NCBI RefSeq assembly: GCF_014212495.1
Contig: NZ_JACKZC010000002.1
Span: forward strand, 124,001 to 188,000
DNA length: 64,000 bases
Source: Pontibacter sp. Tf4
GTDB taxonomy: Bacteria; Bacteroidota; Bacteroidia; Cytophagales; Hymenobacteraceae
Direction of reading: 5' to 3'
Shown here: one piece after another, positions 1-9,102 of the stretch
Layout: every line of letters starts with the position of its first letter
Position numbering within the stretch: the first letter of the stretch is position 1
Translations under genes and position numbers: made by a program
The notes under the pieces: generated by a model
Told to the model about the DNA's origin: nothing
What the model saw: the letters and a program-made list of their open reading frames with translations, nothing else
Database searches by the model: none

Positions 1-81
1 GGTAGAAATGTTAGCCATTGTTTTTATGATTTTAAAGTAAGATAGTAAATCTCACACAGTACAATCATAGTCTGCTTAAAA

Positions 82-1206
82 TTACTCTCTCCACCAACGC
101 TTAACCGGCGCTTTCTTTCCTAAAACTATAGATTGCCCGATCATCGGTGTGGTCATTGGTACATTTAGCTTTGTTGCTTCGGCGGTTACGCGTTCTATCG
201 GGTCGGTCCAGGAGTGCATGGCTAAGGCGAAGGCTCCCCAGTGAATAGGCATGAGCAGCTTGCCTTTTAGGTCGAGGTGGGCTTGTACGGTTTGCTCGGG
301 CATCATGTGTATGTTGGGCCATAGTTCGTTGTACTGGCCGCATTCCATCAGGGTAATATCAAAGGGGCCATATTTTTCGCCGATCGCTTTAAAGCCATCA
401 AAATAGCCGGAGTCGCCGCTGAAGAAGATGCGCTTCTCTTTTCCCAGAATTGCCCACGAAGTCCAGAGAGTTTGCATGCGGTCGGAGAGGCCGCGGCCTG
501 AAAAGTGGCGCGATGGCGTTGCTGCTAAGATCAGGCCTTTATAGTTTACTTCCTGCCACCAGTCCATCTCGGTTATTTTTTCGGCAGGCACGCCCCAGCG
601 CTGCAGATGCGCTCCTACGCCCAGGGCTACAAAAAAGTGGCCGGTCTTTTCGTTCAGTATTATAATCGAACCATAGTCCAGGTGGTCGTAATGGTCATGC
701 GAGATCAGAACAGCATCCAGCGGTGGCAGCTCCTCGGCAGTAATTGGCAAAGCCGAGAAACGCTCGGGGCCAATAAAACTAAATGGCGAAGCAATATCGC
801 CCATCATGGGGTCCAGCAACAGGCGTTTACCATCTATCTCTACTATAAAAGCCGAATGCCCCAGCCAGGTAACTATAGTTGCCGTGTCCTGTGTGTTGTT
901 GAAGCGCTTCGGGTTAATGGCCCTGACAGGTATAGGTTTTTGAGGTAACTGGTTATCCGATTCGCCGAAGAGCCGGGTCCGGAGCAGCTTCATGTAACCC
1001 ATAAAACCGATGTCCATGTTCGTTTCTACCGGGTTCTGGAACTGCCCATCTTTATAGTTGGGCGATTGCTGCATGGCCTGTAAACGCGCGCCTTCTGCCT
1101 CGGCACCAAATTGCGGCGACAGCTTTAAAATAGAACAGCCTGCCACTGTAGCCAACAGCACAAAAAATGCAAGCCCGGAAACTATAACTTTAACCGTTTT
1201 CTTCAT
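82..1206 (-). CDS. MBL-fold metal-dependent hydrolase, lipoprotein (NAPE-PLD/UlaG-like)
   Basis: A 374-aa metallo-beta-lactamase-fold hydrolase. The N-terminus is a lipoprotein signal with lipobox TVAGC (Cys24), so it is probably membrane-anchored on the periplasmic side. The zinc-site motif SHDHYDHLD is clear, followed by FSGDSGYF and a late MPIHWGAF histidine motif, the pattern of the COG2220 family that includes UlaG and N-acyl-phosphatidylethanolamine phospholipase D. The TWLGHSAF start of the fold is present. The substrate cannot be read from sequence; a phospholipid-like ester is suggested only by family. It stands alone, about 110 bp downstream of mnmE in the same orientation. One AACTATAGTT palindrome lies inside the gene. 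Confidence 0.85.
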   Translation of the reverse strand: MKKTVKVIVSGLAFFVLLATVAGCSILKLSPQFGAEAEGARLQAMQQSPNYKDGQFQNPVETNMDIGFMGYMKLLRTRLFGESDNQLPQKPIPVRAINPKRFNNTQDTATIVTWLGHSAFIVEIDGKRLLLDPMMGDIASPFSFIGPERFSALPITAEELPPLDAVLISHDHYDHLDYGSIIILNEKTGHFFVALGVGAHLQRWGVPAEKITEMDWWQEVNYKGLILAATPSRHFSGRGLSDRMQTLWTSWAILGKEKRIFFSGDSGYFDGFKAIGEKYGPFDITLMECGQYNELWPNIHMMPEQTVQAHLDLKGKLLMPIHWGAFALAMHSWTDPIERVTAEATKLNVPMTTPMIGQSIVLGKKAPVKRWWRE

Positions 1207-1314
1207 CCGTTCAGATCACAGGAATTACCTGTCTTTTTAAAATAACCTTGCCATGCCGCTAATGCGGTAGCCGTAAGGAATAGGCTGGCTATAGTTTGTT
1301 AAGAAGTTAGTGGC

Positions 1315-2694
1315 CTACTTACCGATGCAGAATTTTGTAAAGATATTGTCCAGCAGGTCGTCGGTGGTGATCTCGCCTGTTATCTCGCCTAAACTATAAA
1401 GGGCTCTGCGGATGTCGGCTGCTACTAGGTCGCCGCTCATGCCGAGGGCCAGGCCGTTGAGCACATCATCCAAAGCAGTGTAGGTTTTATTCAGGCTGTC
1501 GACGTGGCGAAGGTTGGTAACTATAGTTTGCTGCTGGGTATTCAGCTTGCCCAGGTTCACTTTCTCTACCAGGGCCTCCTTCAGCACGTCCATGTTTGCT
1601 CCTTCGGCAGCCGAGATCTTCACCAGCCCTTCCAGGCTGTCGAAAGCGGAAAGCACAGCCGGCGAAGCTTCGTCTATTTTATTGGCCACAGGCAGTATCG
1701 GGAGTTTTTTCGGATTGAGCTTCTCCAATTCGTCCTGCACTTCCCCGGGGGTAGTGGTGGTAATATCAAACAGGTATACGATCAGCGACGACTGGCTGAG
1801 CTTCTGCATGGTACGCTCCACGCCAATAGCTTCTACTTTGTCGGTGGTTTCGCGCAGGCCGGCCGTATCAATAAAGCGGAACGTTATGCCGTGCAGGTTG
1901 ATCTCATCCTCAATAAAGTCGCGCGTAGTGCCCGGCACATCCGATACAATGGCTTTTTCCTCGTTCAGTAATTGGTTGAGCAGGGTTGATTTGCCGGCAT
2001 TGGGTTTGCCCACTATAACCGTAGGCACGCCGTTCTTGATCACGTTGCCCAGCTCAAACGATTTCAGCAGTTCGCGGATGATGCGCTGTATGTTCAGGAT
2101 CAGGTTGCGCAGCTGGTCGCGGTCTGCAAATTCCACGTCTTCTTCGCCAAAGTCCAGCTCCAGCTCTATCATCGAGGCAAAATGCACGAGCTCAGCCCGC
2201 AGCTTTTTAATTTCCTGCGAAAACCCGCCACGCATCTGCTTCATAGCCACCTCATGCGACAAAGCCGAGTCCGATGCGATCAGATCAGCTACCGCCTCCG
2301 CCTGCGCCAGGTCGAATTGCCCGTTCAGAAAAGCCCGTTTGGTAAATTCGCCGGCATTGGCCAGTCGGGCACCCTGCTTCAGGAGTAGCTTCACGATCTG
2401 CTGCACAATATAGTCAGAGCCATGGCACGAAATCTCTACCACGTTCTCTTTGGTATAGGAGTGGGGCGCCTTAAACAGTGACACCAGCACTTCATCCACA
2501 ATCTTGCCTTCGTCGCGGATGGTACCGAAATGGATGGTATGGGATGGCTGCTCTTCCAGGTTCTTGCCTTTAAAAACACGCTGGGTTATAGTAACGGCCT
2601 CAGGTCCGGAAAGACGTATGACGGCAATGGCGCCGGCGCCGGCAGCAGTGGCTACGGCTACAATGGTATCGTTGGTAAGTAGGTGCGGGTTCAA
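1315..2694 (-). CDS. mnmE: tRNA uridine-5-carboxymethylaminomethyl GTPase MnmE
   Basis: With MnmG this GTPase installs the cmnm5 group on wobble U34 of several tRNAs. The 459-aa length is normal. It has the N-terminal folate-binding domain (GAIAVIRLSG), a helical domain, and an inserted G domain with G1 GKPNAGKST (residues 229-237), DVPGTTRD, DTAGLRET and NKID. The C-terminus is the diagnostic FCIGK with the conserved Cys. The start is TTG at 2694: the frame upstream meets a stop with no ATG, and the N-terminus matches the family from this residue. It is a single gene bordered upstream by a long repeat-filled spacer. Confidence 0.96.
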   Translation of the reverse strand: MNPHLLTNDTIVAVATAAGAGAIAVIRLSGPEAVTITQRVFKGKNLEEQPSHTIHFGTIRDEGKIVDEVLVSLFKAPHSYTKENVVEISCHGSDYIVQQIVKLLLKQGARLANAGEFTKRAFLNGQFDLAQAEAVADLIASDSALSHEVAMKQMRGGFSQEIKKLRAELVHFASMIELELDFGEEDVEFADRDQLRNLILNIQRIIRELLKSFELGNVIKNGVPTVIVGKPNAGKSTLLNQLLNEEKAIVSDVPGTTRDFIEDEINLHGITFRFIDTAGLRETTDKVEAIGVERTMQKLSQSSLIVYLFDITTTTPGEVQDELEKLNPKKLPILPVANKIDEASPAVLSAFDSLEGLVKISAAEGANMDVLKEALVEKVNLGKLNTQQQTIVTNLRHVDSLNKTYTALDDVLNGLALGMSGDLVAADIRRALYSLGEITGEITTDDLLDNIFTKFCIGK

Positions 2695-3550
2695 ATCAGT
2701 TTTTTTATCAGATTACAAATTTAACATTTATCTGCTGATGTAGTTTGGATTTGATCTATAGTTACTTTTGTGGAGGATGACTTGTTAGGTTGAACCATTG
2801 TCATTTTGAACAATGTGAGACATCTGTCTCTGACTATAGTTCCTACTTTGTCATGTCGAGCGTAGCTGTTAGTCATCTTATGTGTCCTATAGTTCGATAA
2901 GTTATCCTGCTATAGTTGACTTTGCCTACTGCTGGAAACAAGCCGTTGTTCTATAGTTTCTACCAATCCTGGGAGCTCTACTTACCTATAGTTCTATAGT
3001 TACTTTGGCTCCCTCCCGGGCCGGGAGGCCCCGTCTTCGGGCATCGCGCTGCTGCCTTCTTGCTATCCTCGCTGCGCTCGGATTGCCTGACGGCACCGCA
3101 ACAAGTCAAAGGCGCTCAACCCAAAGACTGAGATCACATTCGATAGCTACTGCTCTAACTATAGTTGCTGCACTTGCTTTTGGTAGGAGCAGATCGGTTA
3201 CTTACTCGTGTTAGTAATTCTGTAGGGACAGGTCGCGACCTCTCCGCCACATGGACTGAGACTATAGCACTATAGTCTATGAAATGGCAGCAGTTCAAGC
3301 TCCCCTCCTTAGATAAGGAGGGGTTAGGGGTGGTTGGACCACGGCAACTAAAGAACTATAGCTGCAACTATAGCAAAGACAGAAAAAGTCCCCCTTTGAA
3401 GGGGCAGGGGATGACTAACCGTAACTATGAAACTATAACTTAAACTATAGCCACATCACCAATCCTGATAATCCTTTAATCCTGTAAATCCTGATTCAGA
3501 AAAACTCCTTCCCTTGTTCTTAGGGGCAGGCTAGGCCGGGATGAGGTGTT
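2695..3550. other. 856-bp gene-free spacer made of dispersed repeat fragments
   Basis: No credible coding region is visible. The stretch carries 13 CTATAG cores in about 700 bp (2756 to 3450), several only a few bases apart. It also carries a segment near 2797-2833 of the TGTCATTTTGAACAA...GAGACAT type, a GC-rich block at 3010-3115, two C-rich/G-rich hairpins (3302-3323 and 3391-3404), and a run of AATCCTG-type units at 3461-3500. All look like degenerate dispersed spacer repeats rather than a decayed gene. Confidence 0.75.
3302..3323. repeat. Inverted repeat CCCCTCCTT-AGAT-AAGGAGGGG
   Basis: Perfect 9-bp arms with a 4-base loop, followed by GTTAGGGGTGG. This resembles a dispersed hairpin repeat seen in spacers of many Bacteroidota (from memory). 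A shorter related hairpin, CCCCTT-TG-AAGGGG, follows at 3391-3404. Confidence 0.7.
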
Positions 3551-4084
3551 TTACTTTTGCTTCTCGTATTCCTGCCAGGTCATGGTTTTGTGGAAGTTCT
3601 CGCCGAAGTAGCGGATGATCTTGGTGAAGGTCTTTTTGTCGAGGTAGCCGGGAACGGGAGAGAGCATGTTCAGTTTTTCGTCGAGGTACACGGTGGTGGG
3701 GTAACTCATTTGTCCGTTCAACAGGGCAACCGCCAATTCATGCGATTTGTATTCGGGGTTATAGTTAAAGGTGCGGCCGCCAACCGTAATGGGGTCTTTT
3801 CCTTCGGCATCCAGCTTAACCGCATAAAAGTTCTTGTTCACATAAGCTGCTATTTCCGGATCAGAGAAGGTGTCTTTGTCCATTTTCTTGCACCAGCCGC
3901 ACCAGTCGGTGTACACATCAATAAATATCTTGCGGGGCTCTTTCTTTGTTTTGGCTTCAGCTTCCGCGAGGGTCATCCATTTTATGCCTTCGGCTTTGGG
4001 GGCTTTTGTGTCAGCCATCTTAAACGCGGAGATACCAGCTATAAGCACCAGCAGCGCTATCCATGCGTAACTACTTCTCTTCAT
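3551..4084 (-). CDS. Thioredoxin-like protein, membrane-anchored or exported
   Basis: A 177-aa protein starting at the ATG at 4084 (MKRSSYAW), chosen because a signal or anchor helix follows at once (about residues 5-21). The thioredoxin-like domain contains YTDWCGWCKKM, a CxxC redox site of the DUF255/thioredoxin_7 type, then a cis-Pro-like segment SYPTTVYLD. It probably works as a periplasmic disulfide reductase or an oxidative-folding helper. It lies 65 bp downstream of the metal-uptake operon in the same orientation; whether it is co-transcribed is unknown. Confidence 0.85.
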   Translation of the reverse strand: MKRSSYAWIALLVLIAGISAFKMADTKAPKAEGIKWMTLAEAEAKTKKEPRKIFIDVYTDWCGWCKKMDKDTFSDPEIAAYVNKNFYAVKLDAEGKDPITVGGRTFNYNPEYKSHELAVALLNGQMSYPTTVYLDEKLNMLSPVPGYLDKKTFTKIIRYFGENFHKTMTWQEYEKQK

Positions 4085-4149
4085 TTCAGGAATAGGTTTA
4101 TCTGTATCACAATGTAAAGGCCGAAACAGTTTCGTAGGCAGCAAAAATG

Positions 4150-5022
4150 CTACACCGGGATAGCTTTCCGTCTTTTAAAGAACTGCCCGTGCGTTGGCGA
4201 AAACAGGAAAGCCAATGCAAAATTAAATCCCGTAACCGCTGCAACAGCACCTGCTATCGAGCCATCGAGCCAGTAGGCCAGGTAATACCCGATCACCACC
4301 GCCACAACCCCGCATATCACCGACAGGAACAGCATCTTTTTAAAATCATCGGTAAGCAAATAGGCCGTAGCTGGCGGACCAACCAGAAACGCTACCACCA
4401 GAATTGCCCCTACCGACTCGAACGAAGCTACTGTTGTGAGCGATACCGCCGTCATGAGCAGGTAATACCACACGGTGGTTGAGATACCGATGGCTGCTGC
4501 ATACCCCGGATCAAAAGCCGTTAAAAACAGTTCTTTATAACCTAACGCTATAAAGGCAACGATCAGTATAGTTACAAATCCCAGTGTCCAGACGGTGCGG
4601 GGGCCGTAGCTCAGGTTGTTTTCAGTGATCCAGAGGTCCAGCGGCACGTAGGCAATTTCGCCGTACAGCACACAATCCTGGTCAAGGTCTATCTGCCCGG
4701 CAAAAACAGAGATAAGGATGATGCCGATGGCAAAAAGCCAGGTAAACGTAATACCGATAGATGCATCGGCCTGCACGCGGGCGTACCTGTGAAAGAATTC
4801 GATCAGGAACGTGGTGATCACACCTAACAATCCGGCGCCGATGATCATGGGTAACGAATCGCGGGAGCCGGTGAAAAGGAAAGCGATAACAATGCCCGGC
4901 AGCACCGCATGCGAGATAGCATCGCCCACCATCGCCATTCGCCGAAGGATAAGGTAGCACCCCAGCAAACTACAGCAGGTTGCCACCAAAGAGCCCGTCA
5001 ATATGATCCAGAATGCATTCAA
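4150..5022 (-). CDS. Metal ABC transporter permease (TroD/MntB type)
   Basis: A 290-aa ABC-3 family permease with about eight hydrophobic segments and the family signature MVGDAISHAVLPGI near residue 32. It is the last gene of the Mn/Fe/Zn uptake operon. The start is TTG at 5022: codons read Leu-Asn-Ala-Phe-Trp, the N-terminus agrees with family members, and the nearby ATG is out of frame. It should pair with the permease encoded just upstream to form the membrane channel. Between the two permease genes lies a 96-bp spacer of TTGTTAAATTGTTGATGG-type repeats. Confidence 0.9.
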   Translation of the reverse strand: MNAFWIILTGSLVATCCSLLGCYLILRRMAMVGDAISHAVLPGIVIAFLFTGSRDSLPMIIGAGLLGVITTFLIEFFHRYARVQADASIGITFTWLFAIGIILISVFAGQIDLDQDCVLYGEIAYVPLDLWITENNLSYGPRTVWTLGFVTILIVAFIALGYKELFLTAFDPGYAAAIGISTTVWYYLLMTAVSLTTVASFESVGAILVVAFLVGPPATAYLLTDDFKKMLFLSVICGVVAVVIGYYLAYWLDGSIAGAVAAVTGFNFALAFLFSPTHGQFFKRRKAIPV

Positions 5023-5118
5023 GGTTAATTGTTGATTGTTAAATTGTTGATGGTTATTCGTTTATAGTCTTAATATTTCCATTCATAATTTATAATTTCT
5101 AATTCATAATTCGGATTC

Positions 5119-6402
5119 CTACGGAATCCGCGTTTGGTGTGGGTCCAGGGCCGGGTAGTTGAGCTCTTCCATCAGTTTCTGTTCCAGTTCCGGTGTAATG
5201 ATGTGTTCTATAGTTTCGGCGTCTTCGTGTACATGGTCGCTGGCAAGTTGCAGGTACTGCGTTAGGTATAGTTCCCACAAACGGTGCAGGCGCACCACAC
5301 GCTTCCCACGCGTCTCGCCTTCAGCGGTCAGCGCCCAGCCTTCCGGGTGACGGGTGATATAGCCCTGGCGCTTGAGCTTTTTCAGTCCCCTTAAAGCTCG
5401 TTTTTTAGGGATGTTTCTTCTTTCCAGGATGCTGGCCAGGGTGCGGTTACTGTAATAGTCTTCCTGCTGCTCGCCTAACTGGTAAAATAACTTCAGCAGG
5501 TTTTCTTCCAGAATACGGGCTTCGTTACGGCGCTGGCGCAGCAGGCGGGCAATCCACCCACGCCCCGGGGCAAGGGCAAAAGACATAATCGCTATCATCG
5601 ACACGATCAGTACGATCCAGGGACCTGTTGGCATAGCAGGAGCGGTATACGAAACAAAAGCACCACTTATCCCTGAAAAGGCACCGATCAGAGCAGCCAA
5701 CACTAACATAACACCCAGGCGCTCGGTCCAGAAACGGGCAGCGGCGGCAGGGGTAATCAGCATGGCTGCCATCAGCACCACACCTACCGCCTGTATGCCC
5801 ACCACTACCGCAAACACGGTTAAGGTTGTCAGCAGCAGTTCCAGCGACCGCACCGGGAAACCGATACTTTTAGCGTACACTTCATCGAAACAAAGCAGCT
5901 TCAGTTCTTTGTAAAACAGGAGTGTAGTTACCAGCAACAGCACTGCCACCGCACTGAAAACGATCAGGTCTTCGCCAACCAGGGAGGCCGCTTTGCCAAA
6001 CAGGAATTTATCAAGCCCGCTCTGGGCAGCGTTTCCGGAATGCTGAATGGATGTAAGCAGCAGGATACCGATGCCGAAGAAAACAGAAAGTACCAGGCCA
6101 ATGGCGGTGTCTTCTTTAATGCGCGAGCGGGATGTGATATAGTCTATAGTTACAAGCGAGATCCAGCCGGTTACAAAAGCCCCGATCAAAAGTATAAAAG
6201 GGTTTTTGGTACCCGACAGGATAAAAGCCAGGCAGACACCGGGCAGCACCGCATGTGCCACCGCATCGCCGACGAGCGCACGTTTACGAAGCAGTGTAAA
6301 GCAACCCACCACTGCCGAACTACTGGCCAGCAATACAGAGCCCAGCGTTACATACCGTATGTTGGCATCTGCAAACGAAAAGAACTCTAAAAAATCGCTC
6401 AT
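5119..6402 (-). CDS. Metal ABC permease fused to a DtxR/MntR-like domain (TroC type)
   Basis: A 427-aa fusion. Residues 1 to about 280 are an ABC-3 permease with LVGDAVAHAVLPGV. After a basic linker (GRGWIARLLRQRR), about 140 residues form a winged helix followed by a DtxR-type dimerisation region: RLHRLWELYL, then ETIEH, keeping the His and Glu-x-x-Glu-His metal ligands of MntR. The first ligand pair of MntR (Asp8/Glu11) is not evident. The cytoplasmic domain could sense metal and gate the transporter, or bind DNA at the membrane; both are inference. It follows the ATPase gene by 188 bp of repeat-rich spacer. Confidence 0.9.
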   Translation of the reverse strand: MSDFLEFFSFADANIRYVTLGSVLLASSSAVVGCFTLLRKRALVGDAVAHAVLPGVCLAFILSGTKNPFILLIGAFVTGWISLVTIDYITSRSRIKEDTAIGLVLSVFFGIGILLLTSIQHSGNAAQSGLDKFLFGKAASLVGEDLIVFSAVAVLLLVTTLLFYKELKLLCFDEVYAKSIGFPVRSLELLLTTLTVFAVVVGIQAVGVVLMAAMLITPAAAARFWTERLGVMLVLAALIGAFSGISGAFVSYTAPAMPTGPWIVLIVSMIAIMSFALAPGRGWIARLLRQRRNEARILEENLLKLFYQLGEQQEDYYSNRTLASILERRNIPKKRALRGLKKLKRQGYITRHPEGWALTAEGETRGKRVVRLHRLWELYLTQYLQLASDHVHEDAETIEHIITPELEQKLMEELNYPALDPHQTRIP

Positions 6403-6590
6403 GCTATAGTTGTTGGTTGATGGTAGTTAATTGTTGAATGGTTAAATTGTTAATGGTTAGATTGTTGATAGTGGGTCTGTTTAGAACCAGTAATGCTGAG
6501 CTCAAACTATAGCTTTGTTGCCAATTAGAATTTCTATACACTCCAACCTTATAACTTTATAACTTCCAAACTTTCTAACTTCTCTAGCTT

Positions 6591-7379
6591 TCATCTTTCT
6601 CTTGCCGGAAACTGTTGTTTTTGAAGCAGGTCGCCTACTTTGCTGAGAACTGTTAACTTGCCGCCGTAGGTTTGTTCCAGTAATTCCTGTGTCAGTACCT
6701 GTTCGGTAGGGCCGGAGGCTACCAGGCGCATGTTCAGCAAAACCACCCAGTCAAAATACTGGCTCGCCGATTGCAGGTCGTGGTGCACAACTATAACAGT
6801 TTTGCCTTGTGCACGCATGGTTCGCAGCAATTCTATAATTGCAGTCTCGGTAGCAATATCTACACCGGCAAAAGGCTCATCCATAAAGTAGATGTCGGCA
6901 TTCTGGGCCAGTGCCCTTGCCAAGAACACACGCTGCTGCTGCCCGCCCGATAGTTGTGAGATCTGCCGTTCGGCAAAACCCTGCATCCCTACTTTTTCCA
7001 GGGCCTGCATGGCCGCATCCTTGTCCGCCTTACGGGGCCTTTTGAACAGGCCCAGGTTGCCATAGCGGCCCATCAGCACCACATCAAACACCGATGCCGG
7101 AAAATCCCAGTCCACGGACTCGCGCTGCGGTACATAAGAGATACGCTTGCGTACCTGTTTTATAGGTTCGTTAAAGATGCGTACATAGCCGCTGCTGGCC
7201 GGCAACAGGTTCATGATGGCTTTGATGAGGGTAGATTTTCCGGCGCCGTTCGGCCCGATCACACCTACCAGAGAGCCCGCGGGCAAGGTAAGATCCACGC
7301 CCCAGAGCACGGGTTTTCGGTCGTAACTTACCGTTAAATCGTGCACTTCTACTACCGGATTATCTACTTGAAGTATCAT
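6591..7379 (-). CDS. Metal ABC transporter ATPase (TroB type)
   Basis: The 262-aa cytoplasmic ATPase subunit of the metal importer. Walker A GPNGAGKST, signature LSGGQQQR, Walker B with DEPFAGVD and the switch His (VVHHDL) are all present. The start ATG lies 12 bp after the binding-protein gene, indicating translation from one mRNA. It energises the two permeases encoded downstream. Confidence 0.93.
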   Translation of the reverse strand: MILQVDNPVVEVHDLTVSYDRKPVLWGVDLTLPAGSLVGVIGPNGAGKSTLIKAIMNLLPASSGYVRIFNEPIKQVRKRISYVPQRESVDWDFPASVFDVVLMGRYGNLGLFKRPRKADKDAAMQALEKVGMQGFAERQISQLSGGQQQRVFLARALAQNADIYFMDEPFAGVDIATETAIIELLRTMRAQGKTVIVVHHDLQSASQYFDWVVLLNMRLVASGPTEQVLTQELLEQTYGGKLTVLSKVGDLLQKQQFPARER

Positions 7380-7391
7380 GAGGTAAGATGT

Positions 7392-8327
7392 TTATTTTAA
7401 AGCGGATACTATTTGATCTACATTGTGCCGTACCATGCCGATGTAAGTGCCTTCCGGAGTGCCCGCTTCGCCCAGCGCATCTGAGTAAAGCGTGCCGCCA
7501 ATGCGAATGGTATGTCCTTTCTGCCGGCTCCCGATCACCACCGCCTCAATAGCTTTTGGCGAAACCGAGGACTCCACAAACACGGCTTTTATTTTATGGC
7601 TGACTATAAAGTTTACCAGACCCGACACATCCTGCAAACCAAATTCTGAAACGGTAGAGATGCCCTGCAGACCGCGAACATCTATGTCATAAGTTCTGCC
7701 AAAGTAGCCAAACGCATCGTGCGCTGTTATCAGGGTGCGCTGGCTGGCGGGTATTGTGGCTATGGCCTGTTTGGTGTAGTTGTGCAGTTCGTTTAGTTGC
7801 TGCAGGTAGGCTTTTGCATTGCGGGCATACAGGTCGGCATTTTGGGGGTCTTTTTGCTGTAGTTCAGTAGTCAGGTGCTGCACTACCAGCTGCCAGAGCG
7901 GTACCGAAAACCAGATATGTGGATCGTGGCTGTCGGCAAAGGCCTGGGAACGCAGCAGTTGCTGCTCCGGGATACCTGCGCTGGCTGTTATAACGGTTTT
8001 AAAGCGGTCGAGCTTGCCGAGTACTTCACCCATTTTGCCCTCCAGGTGCAGGCCATTGTAAACTATAGCATCTGCATCGGTCAGTTTCTGCAGGTCGCCC
8101 TGTGTGGCCTTGTACAGGTGCGGGTCTACGCCGCTGCCCATAATGGCATCTACGGTTGCAGCATCGCCTACTATATTTCTGACAGCATCAGCCAGGATAC
8201 CCGTAGTTGTTACCACGTACATTTTCTTCCCCTCAGGCACAGGGCCTTTGTCTATAGTTTGCGCGCAGCCAAAACACAGCAGGCACAGCAGGAGCAAGGG
8301 CAGAAGAGAACGGTAGAACGCTTTCAT
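7392..8327 (-). CDS. TroA-like metal-binding lipoprotein
   Basis: A 311-aa cluster A-I substrate-binding protein with a lipobox ending at Cys21 (CFGC). Candidate ligands are His70 (DPHLY), His137 (DPHIW), His203 (AHDAFGYF) and Asp283 (LYSDALGE). This His-His-His-Asp set is that of TroA rather than PsaA, which has Glu at the third place, so zinc or manganese is likely. The C-terminal TSEGTY-like segment (GTPEGTYIGM) also matches TroA. Its gene sits 8 bp downstream of the DtxR-family regulator gene, so supply and control are translationally close. Confidence 0.92.
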   Translation of the reverse strand: MKAFYRSLLPLLLLCLLCFGCAQTIDKGPVPEGKKMYVVTTTGILADAVRNIVGDAATVDAIMGSGVDPHLYKATQGDLQKLTDADAIVYNGLHLEGKMGEVLGKLDRFKTVITASAGIPEQQLLRSQAFADSHDPHIWFSVPLWQLVVQHLTTELQQKDPQNADLYARNAKAYLQQLNELHNYTKQAIATIPASQRTLITAHDAFGYFGRTYDIDVRGLQGISTVSEFGLQDVSGLVNFIVSHKIKAVFVESSVSPKAIEAVVIGSRQKGHTIRIGGTLYSDALGEAGTPEGTYIGMVRHNVDQIVSALK

Positions 8328-8335
8328 ACAGGAGG

Positions 8336-8992
8336 CTAAGCCGACAGGAAAATATTACGCGCTACTTCGCTTGATACGACCAGGTTCTTTTTGTTTTCGA
8401 TGCTGATCTCCAGAGAGCTATCATAAGGGATCTTGTCCAGTACTTTAACTTTAGCGCCCAGGAAAATGCCCATCTTGTCGAGGTACTGCAGGAACAAAGG
8501 TTGCGAATCATTTACGCCTACTACCACACCGGAGTCCTGCACGTCCATCTCGGCAAGCAGCTTCTGGGGCTTCAGTTTCAGTTCCCCGCTTTCAGATGGG
8601 ATCGGGTCGCCGTGTGGGTCAAACTGCGGATAGCCCAGAAACTCATCCAGCCGGCGGGTAAGCAGCTCCGAGCTTACATGTTCCAGTTCCTCGGCTACTT
8701 CGTGTACTTCATCCCAGTTAAACCGCAGCTTTTCTACCAGAAAAACCTCCCACAGCCTGTGTTTCCGGATCACCTGCAGGGCTATACGCTCACCGGCTTC
8801 CGTCAGTGACACACCTTTGTACTTCACATAATCTACCAGTCCTTTGGTACTGAGCTTGCGCAGCATATCAGTAACTGAGGCAGCACGGGTATCCAGTGCG
8901 TCGGCAATGGCATTGGTGTTTACGCCATCCCGGCCATTCCCCGAAAGCTTATAGATCGCTTTGATGTAGTTCTCTTCTGTGAAGCTATGCAC
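8336..8992 (-). CDS. mntR: DtxR/MntR-family metal-dependent repressor
   Basis: A 218-aa regulator: N-terminal winged helix (residues 1 to about 60), metal-binding/dimerisation domain with HRLWEVFL, ELEH and DPHGDPIP, and a C-terminal FeoA/SH3-like domain. At the DtxR Cys102 position there is Glu, as in manganese-responsive MntR proteins, so Mn sensing is more likely than Fe. The start is GTG at 8992; the family N-terminus (TEENYIKAIY) begins right after it and no ATG is available. It is the first gene of the uptake operon and probably represses it when metal is plentiful. The operator cannot be picked out because the upstream spacer is repeat-filled. Confidence 0.88.
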   Translation of the reverse strand: MHSFTEENYIKAIYKLSGNGRDGVNTNAIADALDTRAASVTDMLRKLSTKGLVDYVKYKGVSLTEAGERIALQVIRKHRLWEVFLVEKLRFNWDEVHEVAEELEHVSSELLTRRLDEFLGYPQFDPHGDPIPSESGELKLKPQKLLAEMDVQDSGVVVGVNDSQPLFLQYLDKMGIFLGAKVKVLDKIPYDSSLEISIENKKNLVVSSEVARNIFLSA

Positions 8993-9019
8993 TTTTCTAA
9001 TTTGAAGATTTGAAAATGA

Positions 9020-9090
9020 GGAAATTTGAAGATGAGCTATACTTGATTATGAGTTATTCAATTTTCAAATTTTCACATCTTCAAATTTCC
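9020..9090. repeat. 15-bp inverted repeat in A/T-rich TTTGAAGAT spacer
   Basis: GGAAATTTGAAGATG at 9020-9034 is matched exactly by its reverse complement at 9076-9090, with 41 bases between. Both arms sit in longer runs of a TTTGAAGAT/TTTGAAAA simple repeat. The site lies between the stop of fabH and the start of mntR, so it could end fabH transcription, carry the mntR promoter, or just be two opposed copies of a spacer repeat. Confidence 0.7.
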
Positions 9091-9102
9091 AAATCGTTAA
9101 AC

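Noticed and set aside
871..880. AACTATAGTT as a Bacteroidota promoter element
   Set aside because: It does not fit TAnnTTTG in most contexts and lies mostly inside genes in either direction; only a few copies (such as at 19304) overlap a plausible -7 box.
1514..2413. Long open frame of 299 codons opposite mnmE
   Set aside because: Mirror frame of a clear mnmE gene; Ser-rich shadow peptide without motifs.
3005..3214. Open frame of 69 codons in the repeat-filled spacer
   Set aside because: Composition is that of the GC-rich repeat block, with no family likeness or start signal; treated as non-coding.
2756..3450. CTATAG cluster as a replication origin or DnaA-box region
   Set aside because: No DnaA-box (TTATCCACA-like) cluster and no dnaA/dnaN neighbour; the same word occurs all over the window.
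3461..3500. AATCCTG-type units as a possible CRISPR array
   Set aside because: Units are too short, contiguous and without spacers; it is a simple dispersed repeat.
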